Assembly (NCBI GenBank): GCA_016215555.1
Contig: JACRJC010000063.1
Location: 1 to 64,000, forward strand
Length of the DNA: 64,000 nucleotides
Origin: Rhodospirillales bacterium
Lineage (GTDB): Bacteria > Pseudomonadota > Alphaproteobacteria > Rhodospirillales > WMHbin7
Direction: 5' to 3'
In this document: piece by piece, positions 55,524-63,441 of the stretch
Layout: each line of letters begins with the position of its first letter
Numbering within the stretch: position 1 is the first letter of the stretch
Program-made: the position numbers and the translations under genes
Notes under the pieces: generated by a model
What the model was told of the DNA's origin: nothing
What the model saw: only the letters and a program-made list of their open reading frames with translations
Database searches by the model: none

Positions 55524-58229
55524 ATGGACATGGACGAAGTCGGCTGGCGAGACGACCTGGCGACCGGTGTCGAGTGGATCGACAGGGCGCACAGGCGGCT
55601 GTTTGGGCTGCTTGACGGCATTACCGACGCCAGAAAACGCGGCAACTTGGTCGAAGCCGCAGCGGCTACGGCAAGGTTTCTCGAGGTCTTCAACCAGCAT
55701 TTTGACGAAGAATCCGAGTATCTGAGAGCCCGTGACCCCGCTGGTTTCTCCACTCTGCAACAGGATTTCGTCTCGGCGCGCGCGGTGCTTGCCATGCAAC
55801 CAGTGGGTGCCGACGACATCGAACTGATCGACCAATCGGCGCATTATGCCAAGGCATGGCTTCTTGACCACATCGTCAGACAGAGCCGCATTTGCCAGCA
55901 AGGCGCCAGCGACCGGAGGGGCGCTTGGCTGCGCTACGACAAGCTGAAGCTGCAATGGCGCATCGTTTTGTTGGCAATCGTTCCCTTGCTGCTGGCTTCG
56001 GGGCTGGTCCTGGCCGTTATCGATGAATTGCGCCTTTCCATGGACAAAATGGACTTGCTGCTGAAGGTCAACGACCTGAACGCCCAGGTCGGGAACCTTG
56101 TCTTCGATCTCGAAACGGAGCGCGGATTGGCGGTTATGGCGGGCGCCAATCCGGTCAAGTTCCGCGAGCAATTCGTCCGGCAGGTTGAGAAAACCGACTT
56201 TGCCCATGGAAAGTTCGACCTATCGGTCGCGGCGATCTTTGACCAACTCCCCAGCGAAAGCGCCAAGAGCCGGATCGAAGACGCCGTTTCTTCGCTCGAC
56301 ATCATTCCCGAGATCAGGGGCGATGTTAACATTGGCAGTTTTGACGGCATAACGTCGCTGGATATCTATACGACGGCGATTACCGACCTTACGAACATCG
56401 TTCCGGAAATCGTCCGCACGATCGCCCCATCCGACTTTACGAAGAACAACATCGCCTATGTTCTTCTTCTTCAGACCAAGGAATTGGCTTCGCTCGAACG
56501 TGCGATTGGAACGGCCATCCTCAGCCACAGCTCGCCTATCTACTTCTCGCGGCGCAGCGTTAAAACGCTGGCGAATCAGCAAACAGCCCTTCTGGAAAGC
56601 TTTCTTGCGATTGCCCCCCACGAAATTTCCGAGAATTATCAATGGGCCAACCGCCACGCATCCTACGCGATGGGATGGATGCGCGACGAGTTGGAAAAGG
56701 GTGTCATCGTCAACCTGACGCTTCATGATTGGTTCGAGGCGACATCAAGGCATCTGCAGCAATTCGAGGAGATCGAAGACAAGCTGACGGCGCAACTTCA
56801 GAAGGATGCCGGCGCCCTTCAGAGCCAAGCGACCAGCCGCGCCATTTTGCTGGGTGGCGGCCTGCTGGCCCTGTCGCTAATCTCGCTGGTCATGGTCGGA
56901 ATACTGGCCTGGACCATCCTGACGCCCCTGAAGGAGCTTCTTGGCGCCATCCACCGTCTTGCCAAGGGTGACTACACGTCCCGGGTTCCGCGTCTGGACG
57001 CCAAGGACGAAGTCGGCGATATCGCGCGCGCCATGCACAAACTGAAGGAAAGCCTTGCGCAGAGCGCTCTCTTGTCAGCCAGACAATGGACGAAAAATGC
57101 CGAGCGGCTTCGGCTCATCGCAGACAATTTTCCTGGCATTGTGTTCAGGGTCGAACAGAATGGGAGTTCTCTGGCTGCGTTCACATGCGTCAGCCGCAGG
57201 CTGCGCCAAGTAACGGGCCTTGCGCCCGACGAAATCATCGACAGGCCAATTGCCTATCTTCTTCGAAAATTGATGAACCCCCAAGATTGTCATGCGTTTC
57301 TTCAGGTCATGCGTAGATCTAGAGCCCGGCAAATTGACTTTGAATTTTTCCTAAGGAATGCCCATGACAATGGAGGGCGTTGGTTGCGCGTTCTGGCCGC
57401 ACCGTTCTCTTCAGGCGAAACCTGGATTTGGGACGGAGTAGCGCTTGATATTTCCACGATCAAGCAAGCGGAATCCGAACAGGATCGGGTTTCCGCCGAG
57501 CTTGGTCGTTTGCATAGGAAGATTTCAGCGGCCAACCTTGCCAACGACTTCGGCAGAGAGATTGCCGCGCTGGTCCACCCCGTCACAGCGAATACGGAGA
57601 AAGCCATAATTTCCTTACCTGGAGATTCGCCGGTCAGGGGCGATCTTCTCGTTGCCCTGGCCTCGTCCCGCAAGATTAGCTTGGCGGCGGAAAGATGGTC
57701 AGCCTTGCACAACCATCAGGGCGGCTCTTCCTCCGGGATCGAACTAGACAAGGCAATAGAAGAGACGCTCGAACGCATTACGGACGATCTTCCGAAGAAT
57801 GTTTCTTCCAGGCTTGACTTGGCATGGCTGGGCGATACGGTCCTCTTGTCGTCCAGGGAGGCCGAACAGCTTCTCATGCAACTATCTGAAAACGCCGTAA
57901 AGGCGCTTAGCCGGCGCGCCGCGACGCTGCTGATTGCGACAAAGAGAATTGACGACGGCAATCTGGTTCGCCTTCAAATTGGCTGTGACTTAACTATCGT
58001 CAATGAAGGCGTTAACGAGGCGCCATCTACTGACTCGCTGGATGCTTTGGCTATGTCTCGCAAGGGTGCCGTTGCCATTGCACTTTCCCGAGCGATCGTT
58101 GAATGTTGCGGGGGATGGATAGACGTAATTCGAAGCCCCACTGTCGGGATCTCGTTTGACGTTTATCTGCCCATTCAGAATATATGGCACAGCAATGTTA
58201 TTCCTCTGCGGAAAGGGTTAGGCAGATGA
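55524..58229 (+). CDS. Hemerythrin - NIT - HAMP - PAS - kinase-like sensor protein
   Basis: The 901-residue protein has (1) an N-terminal hemerythrin-like helical domain (about 1-130), in which DRAHRRLF, FNQHFDEE and LLDHIV supply ligands but the HxxxH pair and last Asp are missing; (2) a membrane helix near 150; (3) a periplasmic NIT-type helical domain with LVFDLETERGLAVMAGAN; (4) a second helix near 450 and HAMP; (5) a PAS domain; (6) a C-terminal histidine kinase-like part with LVHPVTAN and N box QLSENAVKAL, but no DxGxG. The kinase core therefore looks degenerate. The start at 55524 follows AGGGA. Its stop overlaps the next regulator. Confidence 0.75.
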   Translation: MDMDEVGWRDDLATGVEWIDRAHRRLFGLLDGITDARKRGNLVEAAAATARFLEVFNQHFDEESEYLRARDPAGFSTLQQDFVSARAVLAMQPVGADDIELIDQSAHYAKAWLLDHIVRQSRICQQGASDRRGAWLRYDKLKLQWRIVLLAIVPLLLASGLVLAVIDELRLSMDKMDLLLKVNDLNAQVGNLVFDLETERGLAVMAGANPVKFREQFVRQVEKTDFAHGKFDLSVAAIFDQLPSESAKSRIEDAVSSLDIIPEIRGDVNIGSFDGITSLDIYTTAITDLTNIVPEIVRTIAPSDFTKNNIAYVLLLQTKELASLERAIGTAILSHSSPIYFSRRSVKTLANQQTALLESFLAIAPHEISENYQWANRHASYAMGWMRDELEKGVIVNLTLHDWFEATSRHLQQFEEIEDKLTAQLQKDAGALQSQATSRAILLGGGLLALSLISLVMVGILAWTILTPLKELLGAIHRLAKGDYTSRVPRLDAKDEVGDIARAMHKLKESLAQSALLSARQWTKNAERLRLIADNFPGIVFRVEQNGSSLAAFTCVSRRLRQVTGLAPDEIIDRPIAYLLRKLMNPQDCHAFLQVMRRSRARQIDFEFFLRNAHDNGGRWLRVLAAPFSSGETWIWDGVALDISTIKQAESEQDRVSAELGRLHRKISAANLANDFGREIAALVHPVTANTEKAIISLPGDSPVRGDLLVALASSRKISLAAERWSALHNHQGGSSSGIELDKAIEETLERITDDLPKNVSSRLDLAWLGDTVLLSSREAEQLLMQLSENAVKALSRRAATLLIATKRIDDGNLVRLQIGCDLTIVNEGVNEAPSTDSLDALAMSRKGAVAIALSRAIVECCGGWIDVIRSPTVGISFDVYLPIQNIWHSNVIPLRKGLGR

Positions 58230-58930
58230 AAGTTGTCATCACGAATGCTGAAACGCTCTCCCAAGACGGCAGTTCGGCCAATGGCGGTCCTGACGAGAAG
58301 CTGGAACGGCTTCTTTATCGTCTTTTTCCTGGAGAAAATAAACGTTCGCTCAGTCATCGAGCCCGAACATACGTCTACCACCAAGGTGACGCGATAACTT
58401 CCTTTTACTTTCTTGTGAAAGGCATGGTCGCCCTGGAACGGCTTGACAACAGCGGGCGCATGGCGATTCTGGGCATTGCCCGGCAGGGCTCTATTCTCTC
58501 ATGGACGGAATTTTTTGAAAGAGGGCATTACAGTTGTAGCGCCCAGGCGATTTCTCCTTGCGAAATCGTCGCAATTCCCCGCGTGGACTTTCTAAGCAAA
58601 CTACAAAGGCATATAGATCTTCTTTCCGCCGTCATGCACAACGCGACACATCAGTTGGAAGCTTACGAGGACCATATTTTCAGGCTCTCGACACTGGAAG
58701 TTCCCGAGCGCCTCTACTCGACATTGTGCAATTTTGCTGAAGGCAATTGCGATGGAAGTCACGGCAGAGAAGTTGACCTTCCTTTACGCAAAAGGGAAAT
58801 CGCAGCCCTTATCGGCACGACGCCGGAGGGAATCTCGCGCAGTTTGAAGCGGCTGGAAGAGATCAATGCCATTGAGGTCGGAAAGGGCGAGGTTGTTCGT
58901 CTGCACACAAGAGGCCATGGCTCGTCATGA
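58226..58930 (+). CDS. Second Crp/Fnr family transcriptional regulator
   Basis: The 234-residue protein has a cyclic-nucleotide-binding-like domain (TYVYHQGDAITSFYFLVKGM) and a C-terminal helix-turn-helix LRKREIAALIGTTPEGISRS, again with E..SR residues for TTGA recognition. Its ATG overlaps the stop of the sensor gene (ATGA), so the two are one transcript and translationally coupled: the sensor is likely to act in the same pathway as this regulator. No cysteine motif for an iron-sulfur cluster is clear. Similarity to the regulator at 54574-55281 is limited to the family fold. Confidence 0.87.
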   Translation: MKVVITNAETLSQDGSSANGGPDEKLERLLYRLFPGENKRSLSHRARTYVYHQGDAITSFYFLVKGMVALERLDNSGRMAILGIARQGSILSWTEFFERGHYSCSAQAISPCEIVAIPRVDFLSKLQRHIDLLSAVMHNATHQLEAYEDHIFRLSTLEVPERLYSTLCNFAEGNCDGSHGREVDLPLRKREIAALIGTTPEGISRSLKRLEEINAIEVGKGEVVRLHTRGHGSS

Positions 58931-59219
58931 GCGCTTATGCCTAGCATGATTGGCACGAGAGCGAGCGAGGGAAATGAAGCTGGGAAGGTTGCCGCGATGC
59001 GGCATGTGGCCTGCGGGGATCTGGGCTTGCTCGGAGATCGGCTCGAAACTTCTGGCTGGCAAATACGTTAATACCAGTTTGCAGAGTGACTTGGCGCACG
59101 ATCGTTTTACCCGGGTCACTTCGTGACGCGGATTAAGACGTGAATCGTTCGCTAAAACAAATCGCTAGCAGATTCACGCGCTAAACCCGAGCCATTAAAC
59201 GGCTCAGGTTTCTTCCGAT
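58931..59219. other. Intergenic stretch without an accepted gene
   Basis: About 290 bases between the second Crp/Fnr gene and the palindromic elements. Apart from one hairpin (listed separately) I see no gene, RNA or repeat that I can support; short open frames here lack a start signal and codon bias. Confidence 0.45.
59183..59211. terminator. Hairpin, possible bidirectional terminator
   Basis: AAACCCGAGCC (59183-59193), a seven-base loop ATTAAAC and GGCTCAGGTTT (59201-59211) pair over 11 positions with one mismatch. A and T runs flank the stem, so it could end transcripts from the Crp/Fnr operon or from tyrA. Confidence 0.5.
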
Positions 59220-59295
59220 CTAGTGTCCTGATTCGTAAGTTCGTGAGATTTGAAATCCGGCGATTTACGAACTTACGAATCAATAGGGTCACTAG
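59220..59295. repeat. 76-nt palindromic element, copy 1
   Basis: Bounded by CTAGTG and CACTAG. The arms share GATTCGTAAGTTCGT (59230-59244) and its exact complement (59267-59281); one arm has about four extra bases between the end and the core. It forms a long imperfect hairpin. An element of the same length and design follows after 14 bases. Confidence 0.75.
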
Positions 59296-59309
59296 CAAAC
59301 ATTTGATTT

Positions 59310-59385
59310 CTAGTGTGGTTTCTGGTTTCGAAGTTCGTGTTGCCGGGGCCGCATAATCGCACGAACTTCGAAACCACCACACTAG
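59310..59385. repeat. 76-nt palindromic element, copy 2, overlapping the tyrA stop
   Basis: Also bounded by CTAGTG and CACTAG and also 76 nt. The arms share GGTTTCGAAGTTCGTG; the left arm has four extra bases (TTCT). The stop codon of tyrA (TAG, minus strand 59384-59382) is part of the right end. The two copies share ends and layout but have different cores. Confidence 0.75.
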
Positions 59386-60257
59386 CTATCTTGCTTGGCG
59401 TCGATGATGCCCTTGCGGATGGCGCGCGTGCGGGTGAACAAATCTTCCAGCACCTGGCCCTCGCCCCAGCGGATGGCGCGCTGCAAGGCCGTCAGATCCT
59501 CGGTGAAGCGCTGCAGCATTTCCAGCACGGCGTCGCGGTTGTTCAAGAACACGTCGCGCCACATGATGGGGTCGGAGGCGGCGATTCTGGTGAAGTCGCG
59601 GAATCCGCTGGCCGAATAGCGGATCACTTCGCCCTTCAGGCTTTCTTCCAGATTGCCGGCCGTGCCGACGATGGTATAGGCGATCAGATGCGGCAGATGC
59701 GAGGTGATGGCCAGCACCATGTCGTGATGGCCGGGCTCCATGATTTCGATCATCGAGCCCATGGACTCCCAGAAGGCCTTGACCTTGGCGGTGGCGGCTT
59801 CGTCGGTGCCGGTGGGCGGGGTCAGGATGCACCAGCGGCCCTGGAAGAGGTCGGCGAATCCCGCCTCGGGGCCGGAAAACTCCGTGCCGGCGATGGGATG
59901 GCCGGGCACGAAATGCACGCCCTCGGGCAGCAGCGGCCCGACGTCGCGGATCACCGATTGCTTGACCGAACCGACATCGGAAATAATGGCGCCCGGCTTC
60001 AGATGCGCCGCCATCCTCTCGGCCACTTCGGCATTGGCGCTGGCGGGCACGCACAAGACGACCAGGTCGGCGTCCTTGACCGCCTGCGACACTTGCATGC
60101 TGGCGCTATCGCAGATGCCAAGCGCCAGCGCCTTCTGGCAATGGGCTTCGCTGGCGTCGCCGACCGCGATGCTGCCGGCCAGCCCGTTCCTCCGGGCCGC
60201 CCTTGCGATCGATGAGCCGATCAGGCCGATGCCGATCAGCGCGATTTTGTCGAACAT
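59382..60257 (-). CDS. tyrA: Prephenate/arogenate dehydrogenase
   Basis: Oxidative decarboxylation of prephenate or arogenate in tyrosine synthesis. The 291-residue protein has an N-terminal NAD motif ALIGIGLIGSSIARAARRNG, GSVKQSVIRDV, the substrate block HFVPGHPIAGTEFSGPEAGF and the helical C-terminal dimerisation domain. The ATG at 60257 follows the hisC stop; a GTG at 60263 that overlaps that stop is also possible, with AAGGAG upstream. It is the third gene of a chorismate mutase-hisC-tyrA operon. Confidence 0.92.
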   Translation of the reverse strand: MFDKIALIGIGLIGSSIARAARRNGLAGSIAVGDASEAHCQKALALGICDSASMQVSQAVKDADLVVLCVPASANAEVAERMAAHLKPGAIISDVGSVKQSVIRDVGPLLPEGVHFVPGHPIAGTEFSGPEAGFADLFQGRWCILTPPTGTDEAATAKVKAFWESMGSMIEIMEPGHHDMVLAITSHLPHLIAYTIVGTAGNLEESLKGEVIRYSASGFRDFTRIAASDPIMWRDVFLNNRDAVLEMLQRFTEDLTALQRAIRWGEGQVLEDLFTRTRAIRKGIIDAKQDS

Positions 60258-60259
60258 CG

Positions 60260-61351
60260 TCACGGCGCCAGAAACTCCTTCATGGCCGCCACCACCGCCT
60301 TCATCTCGTCGTCCTGGCCGATGGTGATGCGCAGCGCGTCCGGCAAGCCGTAGCCGCCCATCTTGCGGGCGATGATGCCCTTCGCGGTCAGGAATTTGTC
60401 GGCCTCGTCGGCGGTTCTGCCGGTGGCCTTGGGAAAGCGCAGCAGCACGAAATTGCCGACGCTGTCGGTCAGATCCAGTCCCAGCCCCCGCAACTGCTCG
60501 CTCAGCCAGGGCAGCCACATGTCGTTATGGGCCTTGCACAACGCGAAGAATTTCTCGTCGGCCAGCGCCGCCAGGCCCGCCGCCTGGGCGGGCTGCGAGA
60601 CGTTGAAGGGATTGCGCACCCGGTTCAGGACGTCGGCGACATTGGGCGGGCAATAGGCCCAGCCCAGCCGCACCGAGCCCAGGGCGTAAATCTTCGAGAA
60701 GGTGCGCGTGACCACGGTGTTGGAGCCGGCATCCACCAATTCATTGCCGGCGGCATAGTCGTTCTTGCTCACGAACTCGGCATAGGCGGCGTCGATGACC
60801 AGCAGCACATGGTCGGGCAGGCCTTTGCGCAGGCGCTCAAGCTCCTTGACCGGCACATAGGTGCCGGTCGGATTGTTGGGGTTGGCGACGAAGACGATCT
60901 TGGTTCTGGGCGTGACCTTGGCCAGAAGCGCATCGACGCTCATGGTCAGATTGGTTTCGGGCGCCGTTACCGGCGTCGCCCCCGCCGTCTTGGCGGCGAT
61001 GGGATACATCAAGAATCCGTGCTGCGAATACAGCACCTCGTCGCCGGGACCGGCATAGGCGCGGCACAACAGGCCCAGCAATTCGTCGCTTCCAGCCCCG
61101 CAGACGATGCGGGCCGGGTCAAGGCCCCAGCGGACGCCCAGGGCCTTGCGCAAGTCGGAGCAGCCGCCGTCGGGATAACGATGCAGCTCGCCCGCCATCG
61201 CCCGGTAGGCCTCGACGGCGGCCGGGCTGGGACCCAAGGCGCCCTCGTTCGAGGCCAGCTTGATGACGCGGTTGACGCCGGGGATTTTGGACTCGCCGCC
61301 GATGTAGGGGGCGATATCCATGATGCCGGGGCGGGGTTCAGGCAGGCTCAT
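60260..61351 (-). CDS. hisC: Histidinol-phosphate/aromatic aminotransferase
   Basis: A PLP aminotransferase of fold type I, 363 residues. The cofactor lysine is in TRTFSKIYALGSVRLGWAYC near residue 215; ANPNNPTGTYVP and DAAYAEFV are the conserved PLP contacts. The neighbours (chorismate mutase, tyrA) suggest it also or mainly transaminates prephenate or aromatic keto acids; both roles are known for this family. Confidence 0.92.
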   Translation of the reverse strand: MSLPEPRPGIMDIAPYIGGESKIPGVNRVIKLASNEGALGPSPAAVEAYRAMAGELHRYPDGGCSDLRKALGVRWGLDPARIVCGAGSDELLGLLCRAYAGPGDEVLYSQHGFLMYPIAAKTAGATPVTAPETNLTMSVDALLAKVTPRTKIVFVANPNNPTGTYVPVKELERLRKGLPDHVLLVIDAAYAEFVSKNDYAAGNELVDAGSNTVVTRTFSKIYALGSVRLGWAYCPPNVADVLNRVRNPFNVSQPAQAAGLAALADEKFFALCKAHNDMWLPWLSEQLRGLGLDLTDSVGNFVLLRFPKATGRTADEADKFLTAKGIIARKMGGYGLPDALRITIGQDDEMKAVVAAMKEFLAP

Positions 61352-61363
61352 CGCAAACTCCGA

Positions 61364-62182
61364 TTAGGCGGGGATGGGTCTTGCATAAGCGCCCAGCACT
61401 TGGATGCGGGGCAGGGAAAGAGCGGTTATACGCGCATCTTCGTCCGTCACAAAGCCGTCAACCTCGGCCAGGGCCAGCGCCCTGGCGCCATAGCGCCCGG
61501 CGGCCAGCAGGCGGGCCGAAAATCCGGCCTTCTCCAATTCGGTCTTCAGGCCGGAACGGCTGGCCGGCTCGTCGGTCTCGATGCAAAGCCAGGTGATGTC
61601 GTCGCCGGACGGTTCGGGCGGAAATAGAGCCGTCACCAGAGCTTCACGCCCTGCCGCCTGCCCGCTTACGAAGGGAAGTTTGGCCACGATGCGGGGCGGA
61701 TGCCCGCCATCCATCAGCAGCGGCCACCAAGGGGCGGGGTCATCCGAACCGGGCATGGGCAGCACGGCTTGAACCACCTTGCCCTCGCCCAAGGCCGCCA
61801 AGGCCGGACCGGGCTGGGTGAAGGCCAACAGTTGAACCCCGCCGCCGTAGTGATCGCGGGCCAGATCCCGGACCGGCGAGTCGGGGCCCGATTGGCAGAC
61901 CGCCACCGCGTAATTGGCTTCAAGCTGGGTGAAGCTGGCGATGATCTCGCGCCACAGCCTGGCGATCACAAGATAGGGCAGCGCCCCTTGATGGCGGTCG
62001 GCCAGACGGCGCAGAATCTCGGCTTCGCGGCCCAGCCGGAAGGGCGGCCCCAGCTTCTGATGCTTCTTCAGCTCGCCCACGGCCTCGACGATCTGGGCCC
62101 TTTGCATCAGCAAATCATGCAGCTTCGTATCGAGCAGATCGATGCGTTTGCGCAAGGAGGAAAGGGTAGGGGCTTTGCTCAT
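61364..62182 (-). CDS. AroQ chorismate mutase with unusual C-terminal domain
   Basis: The first 90 residues are an AroQ-type chorismate mutase (SLRKRIDLLDTKLHDLLMQR, AVGELKKHQ, GREAEILRRLADRHQGALPY). The remaining 180 residues resemble a much-diverged prephenate dehydratase/ACT arrangement (ALAALGEGKVVQAVLPMPGS, TWLCIETDEPASRSGLKTEL) but the catalytic TRF-type motif is absent. It is therefore likely a mutase with a regulatory or degenerate P-protein tail. The ATG at 62182 is used. First gene of the operon with hisC and tyrA, divergent from metX. Confidence 0.75.
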   Translation of the reverse strand: MSKAPTLSSLRKRIDLLDTKLHDLLMQRAQIVEAVGELKKHQKLGPPFRLGREAEILRRLADRHQGALPYLVIARLWREIIASFTQLEANYAVAVCQSGPDSPVRDLARDHYGGGVQLLAFTQPGPALAALGEGKVVQAVLPMPGSDDPAPWWPLLMDGGHPPRIVAKLPFVSGQAAGREALVTALFPPEPSGDDITWLCIETDEPASRSGLKTELEKAGFSARLLAAGRYGARALALAEVDGFVTDEDARITALSLPRIQVLGAYARPIPA

Positions 62183-62242
62183 GATCCGGCCAATTGTCAG
62201 GGGCAACCCTTTTAGCCGCCGTTGGCCCTGAAATCAAAGGGA

Positions 62243-62271
62243 TTGACAGGGGGGGCCCCCCGCCCTAGGTC
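62243..62271 (+). promoter_or_regulatory. Promoter of metX, suggesting a nearly leaderless transcript
   Basis: TTGACA at 62243-62248 and TAGGTC at 62266-62271 are 17 bases apart, and the ATG follows only nine bases later at 62281. There is no Shine-Dalgarno-like sequence before the ATG (CTCTTCCATC). The spacer is a GGGGGGGCCCCCC run, which is odd in itself. Confidence 0.5.
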
Positions 62272-62280
62272 TCTTCCATC

Positions 62281-63441
62281 ATGAATCTGCCGCCTGCCTT
62301 GGTTCCCGGCGGGGACGACCCCCGCACCAGCGCCTGCTCGACCGTCGAGTTGGGCCCCCTGAGGCTCGACTGCGGGGTGGTGCTGGACCATATTACCGTG
62401 GCTTGGCGCACCTATGGCGCCCTCAACGCCGCCAAATCCAACGCCGTCCTGGTCTGCCATGCCCTGACCGGCGACCAGTATCTGGCCGATCCCCACCCCG
62501 TGACCGGCAAGCCGGGCTGGTGGCATACGCTGGTGGGGCCAAACAACCTGTTCGACATCGAGCGCTATTTCCTGATTTGCATCAATGTGTTGGGCGGATG
62601 CATGGGCACCACCGGACCTCGCGAGATCAACCCCGAGACCGGCAAGCCCTGGGGGCTTGGCTTTCCCGTCATCACCATCGGCGACATGGTCAATGCCCAG
62701 GCCCTGCTGCTCGACCATCTGGGCATCGACCAGCTTTTCTGCGTCATCGGCGGCTCGATGGGCGGCATGCAGGTGCTGGAATGGGCGGCCAGCCATCCCA
62801 GGCGCGTCTTCGCCGCCCTGCCCATCGCCACCAGCTACCGCCATTCGGCCCAGAACATCGCCTTTCACGAAGTGGGGCGCCAGGCCATCATGGCCGACCC
62901 CGACTGGAAGGGCGGCGACTATCTGGAGCACGGCACCAATCCGCATCGAGGCCTGTCGGTAGCCCGCATGGCCGCCCATATCACCTATCTGTCCGAGGTG
63001 GCGCTGCACCGCAAATTCGGGCGCAAGCTGCAGAATCGCGAGAATGTGACCTATGGCTTCGAGGCCGATTTCCAGATCGAAAGCTATCTGCGTCATCAGG
63101 GCAGCACCTTCGTCGAGCGTTTCGACGCCAATTCCTATTTGTACATCACCAGGGCGATGGATTATTTCGACCTGGCGGCCGAGCATGGCGGCAAGCTGGC
63201 CAACGCCTTCAAGGGCACGAATGTGCGTTTCTGCGTGATTTCCTTCACCAGCGACTGGCTGTTCCCGACCCAGGAATCGCGCTCCATCGTCCATGCGCTG
63301 AACGCCGTGGCGGCCAATGTCAGTTTCGTCGAAATCGAGAGCGACAAGGGCCACGACGCCTTTCTCCTCGACGAGCCGGAATTCCACCGCACCCTTCAGG
63401 GTTTCCTGGACGGCGCCGCCGAGCAGCGAGGCCTGTCGTGA
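62281..63441 (+). CDS. metX: Homoserine O-acyltransferase (MetX family)
   Basis: Acylates homoserine in methionine synthesis. The 386-residue alpha/beta hydrolase-fold protein has [29 protein letters not shown], the nucleophile elbow [13 protein letters not shown] near residue 160, and the late acid and histidine in [14 protein letters not shown] and [11 protein letters not shown]. Whether acetyl- or succinyl-CoA is used cannot be decided with certainty. It overlaps the metW start by four bases, the usual metXW pair. Confidence 0.95.
   Translation: MNLPPALVPGGDDPRTSACSTVELGPLRLDCGVVLDHITVAWRTYGALNAAKSNAVLVCHALTGDQYLADPHPVTGKPGWWHTLVGPNNLFDIERYFLICINVLGGCMGTTGPREINPETGKPWGLGFPVITIGDMVNAQALLLDHLGIDQLFCVIGGSMGGMQVLEWAASHPRRVFAALPIATSYRHSAQNIAFHEVGRQAIMADPDWKGGDYLEHGTNPHRGLSVARMAAHITYLSEVALHRKFGRKLQNRENVTYGFEADFQIESYLRHQGSTFVERFDANSYLYITRAMDYFDLAAEHGGKLANAFKGTNVRFCVISFTSDWLFPTQESRSIVHALNAVAANVSFVEIESDKGHDAFLLDEPEFHRTLQGFLDGAAEQRGLS

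Noticed and set aside
59313-61627. Long plus-strand frames opposite tyrA, hisC and the chorismate mutase gene
   Set aside because: Antisense to three clear genes; composition typical of reversed coding sequence.
62207-62280. A SAM-II type riboswitch before metX
   Set aside because: Such elements precede metX in some Alphaproteobacteria, but the leader here is far too short and lacks the conserved core; a plain promoter fits.
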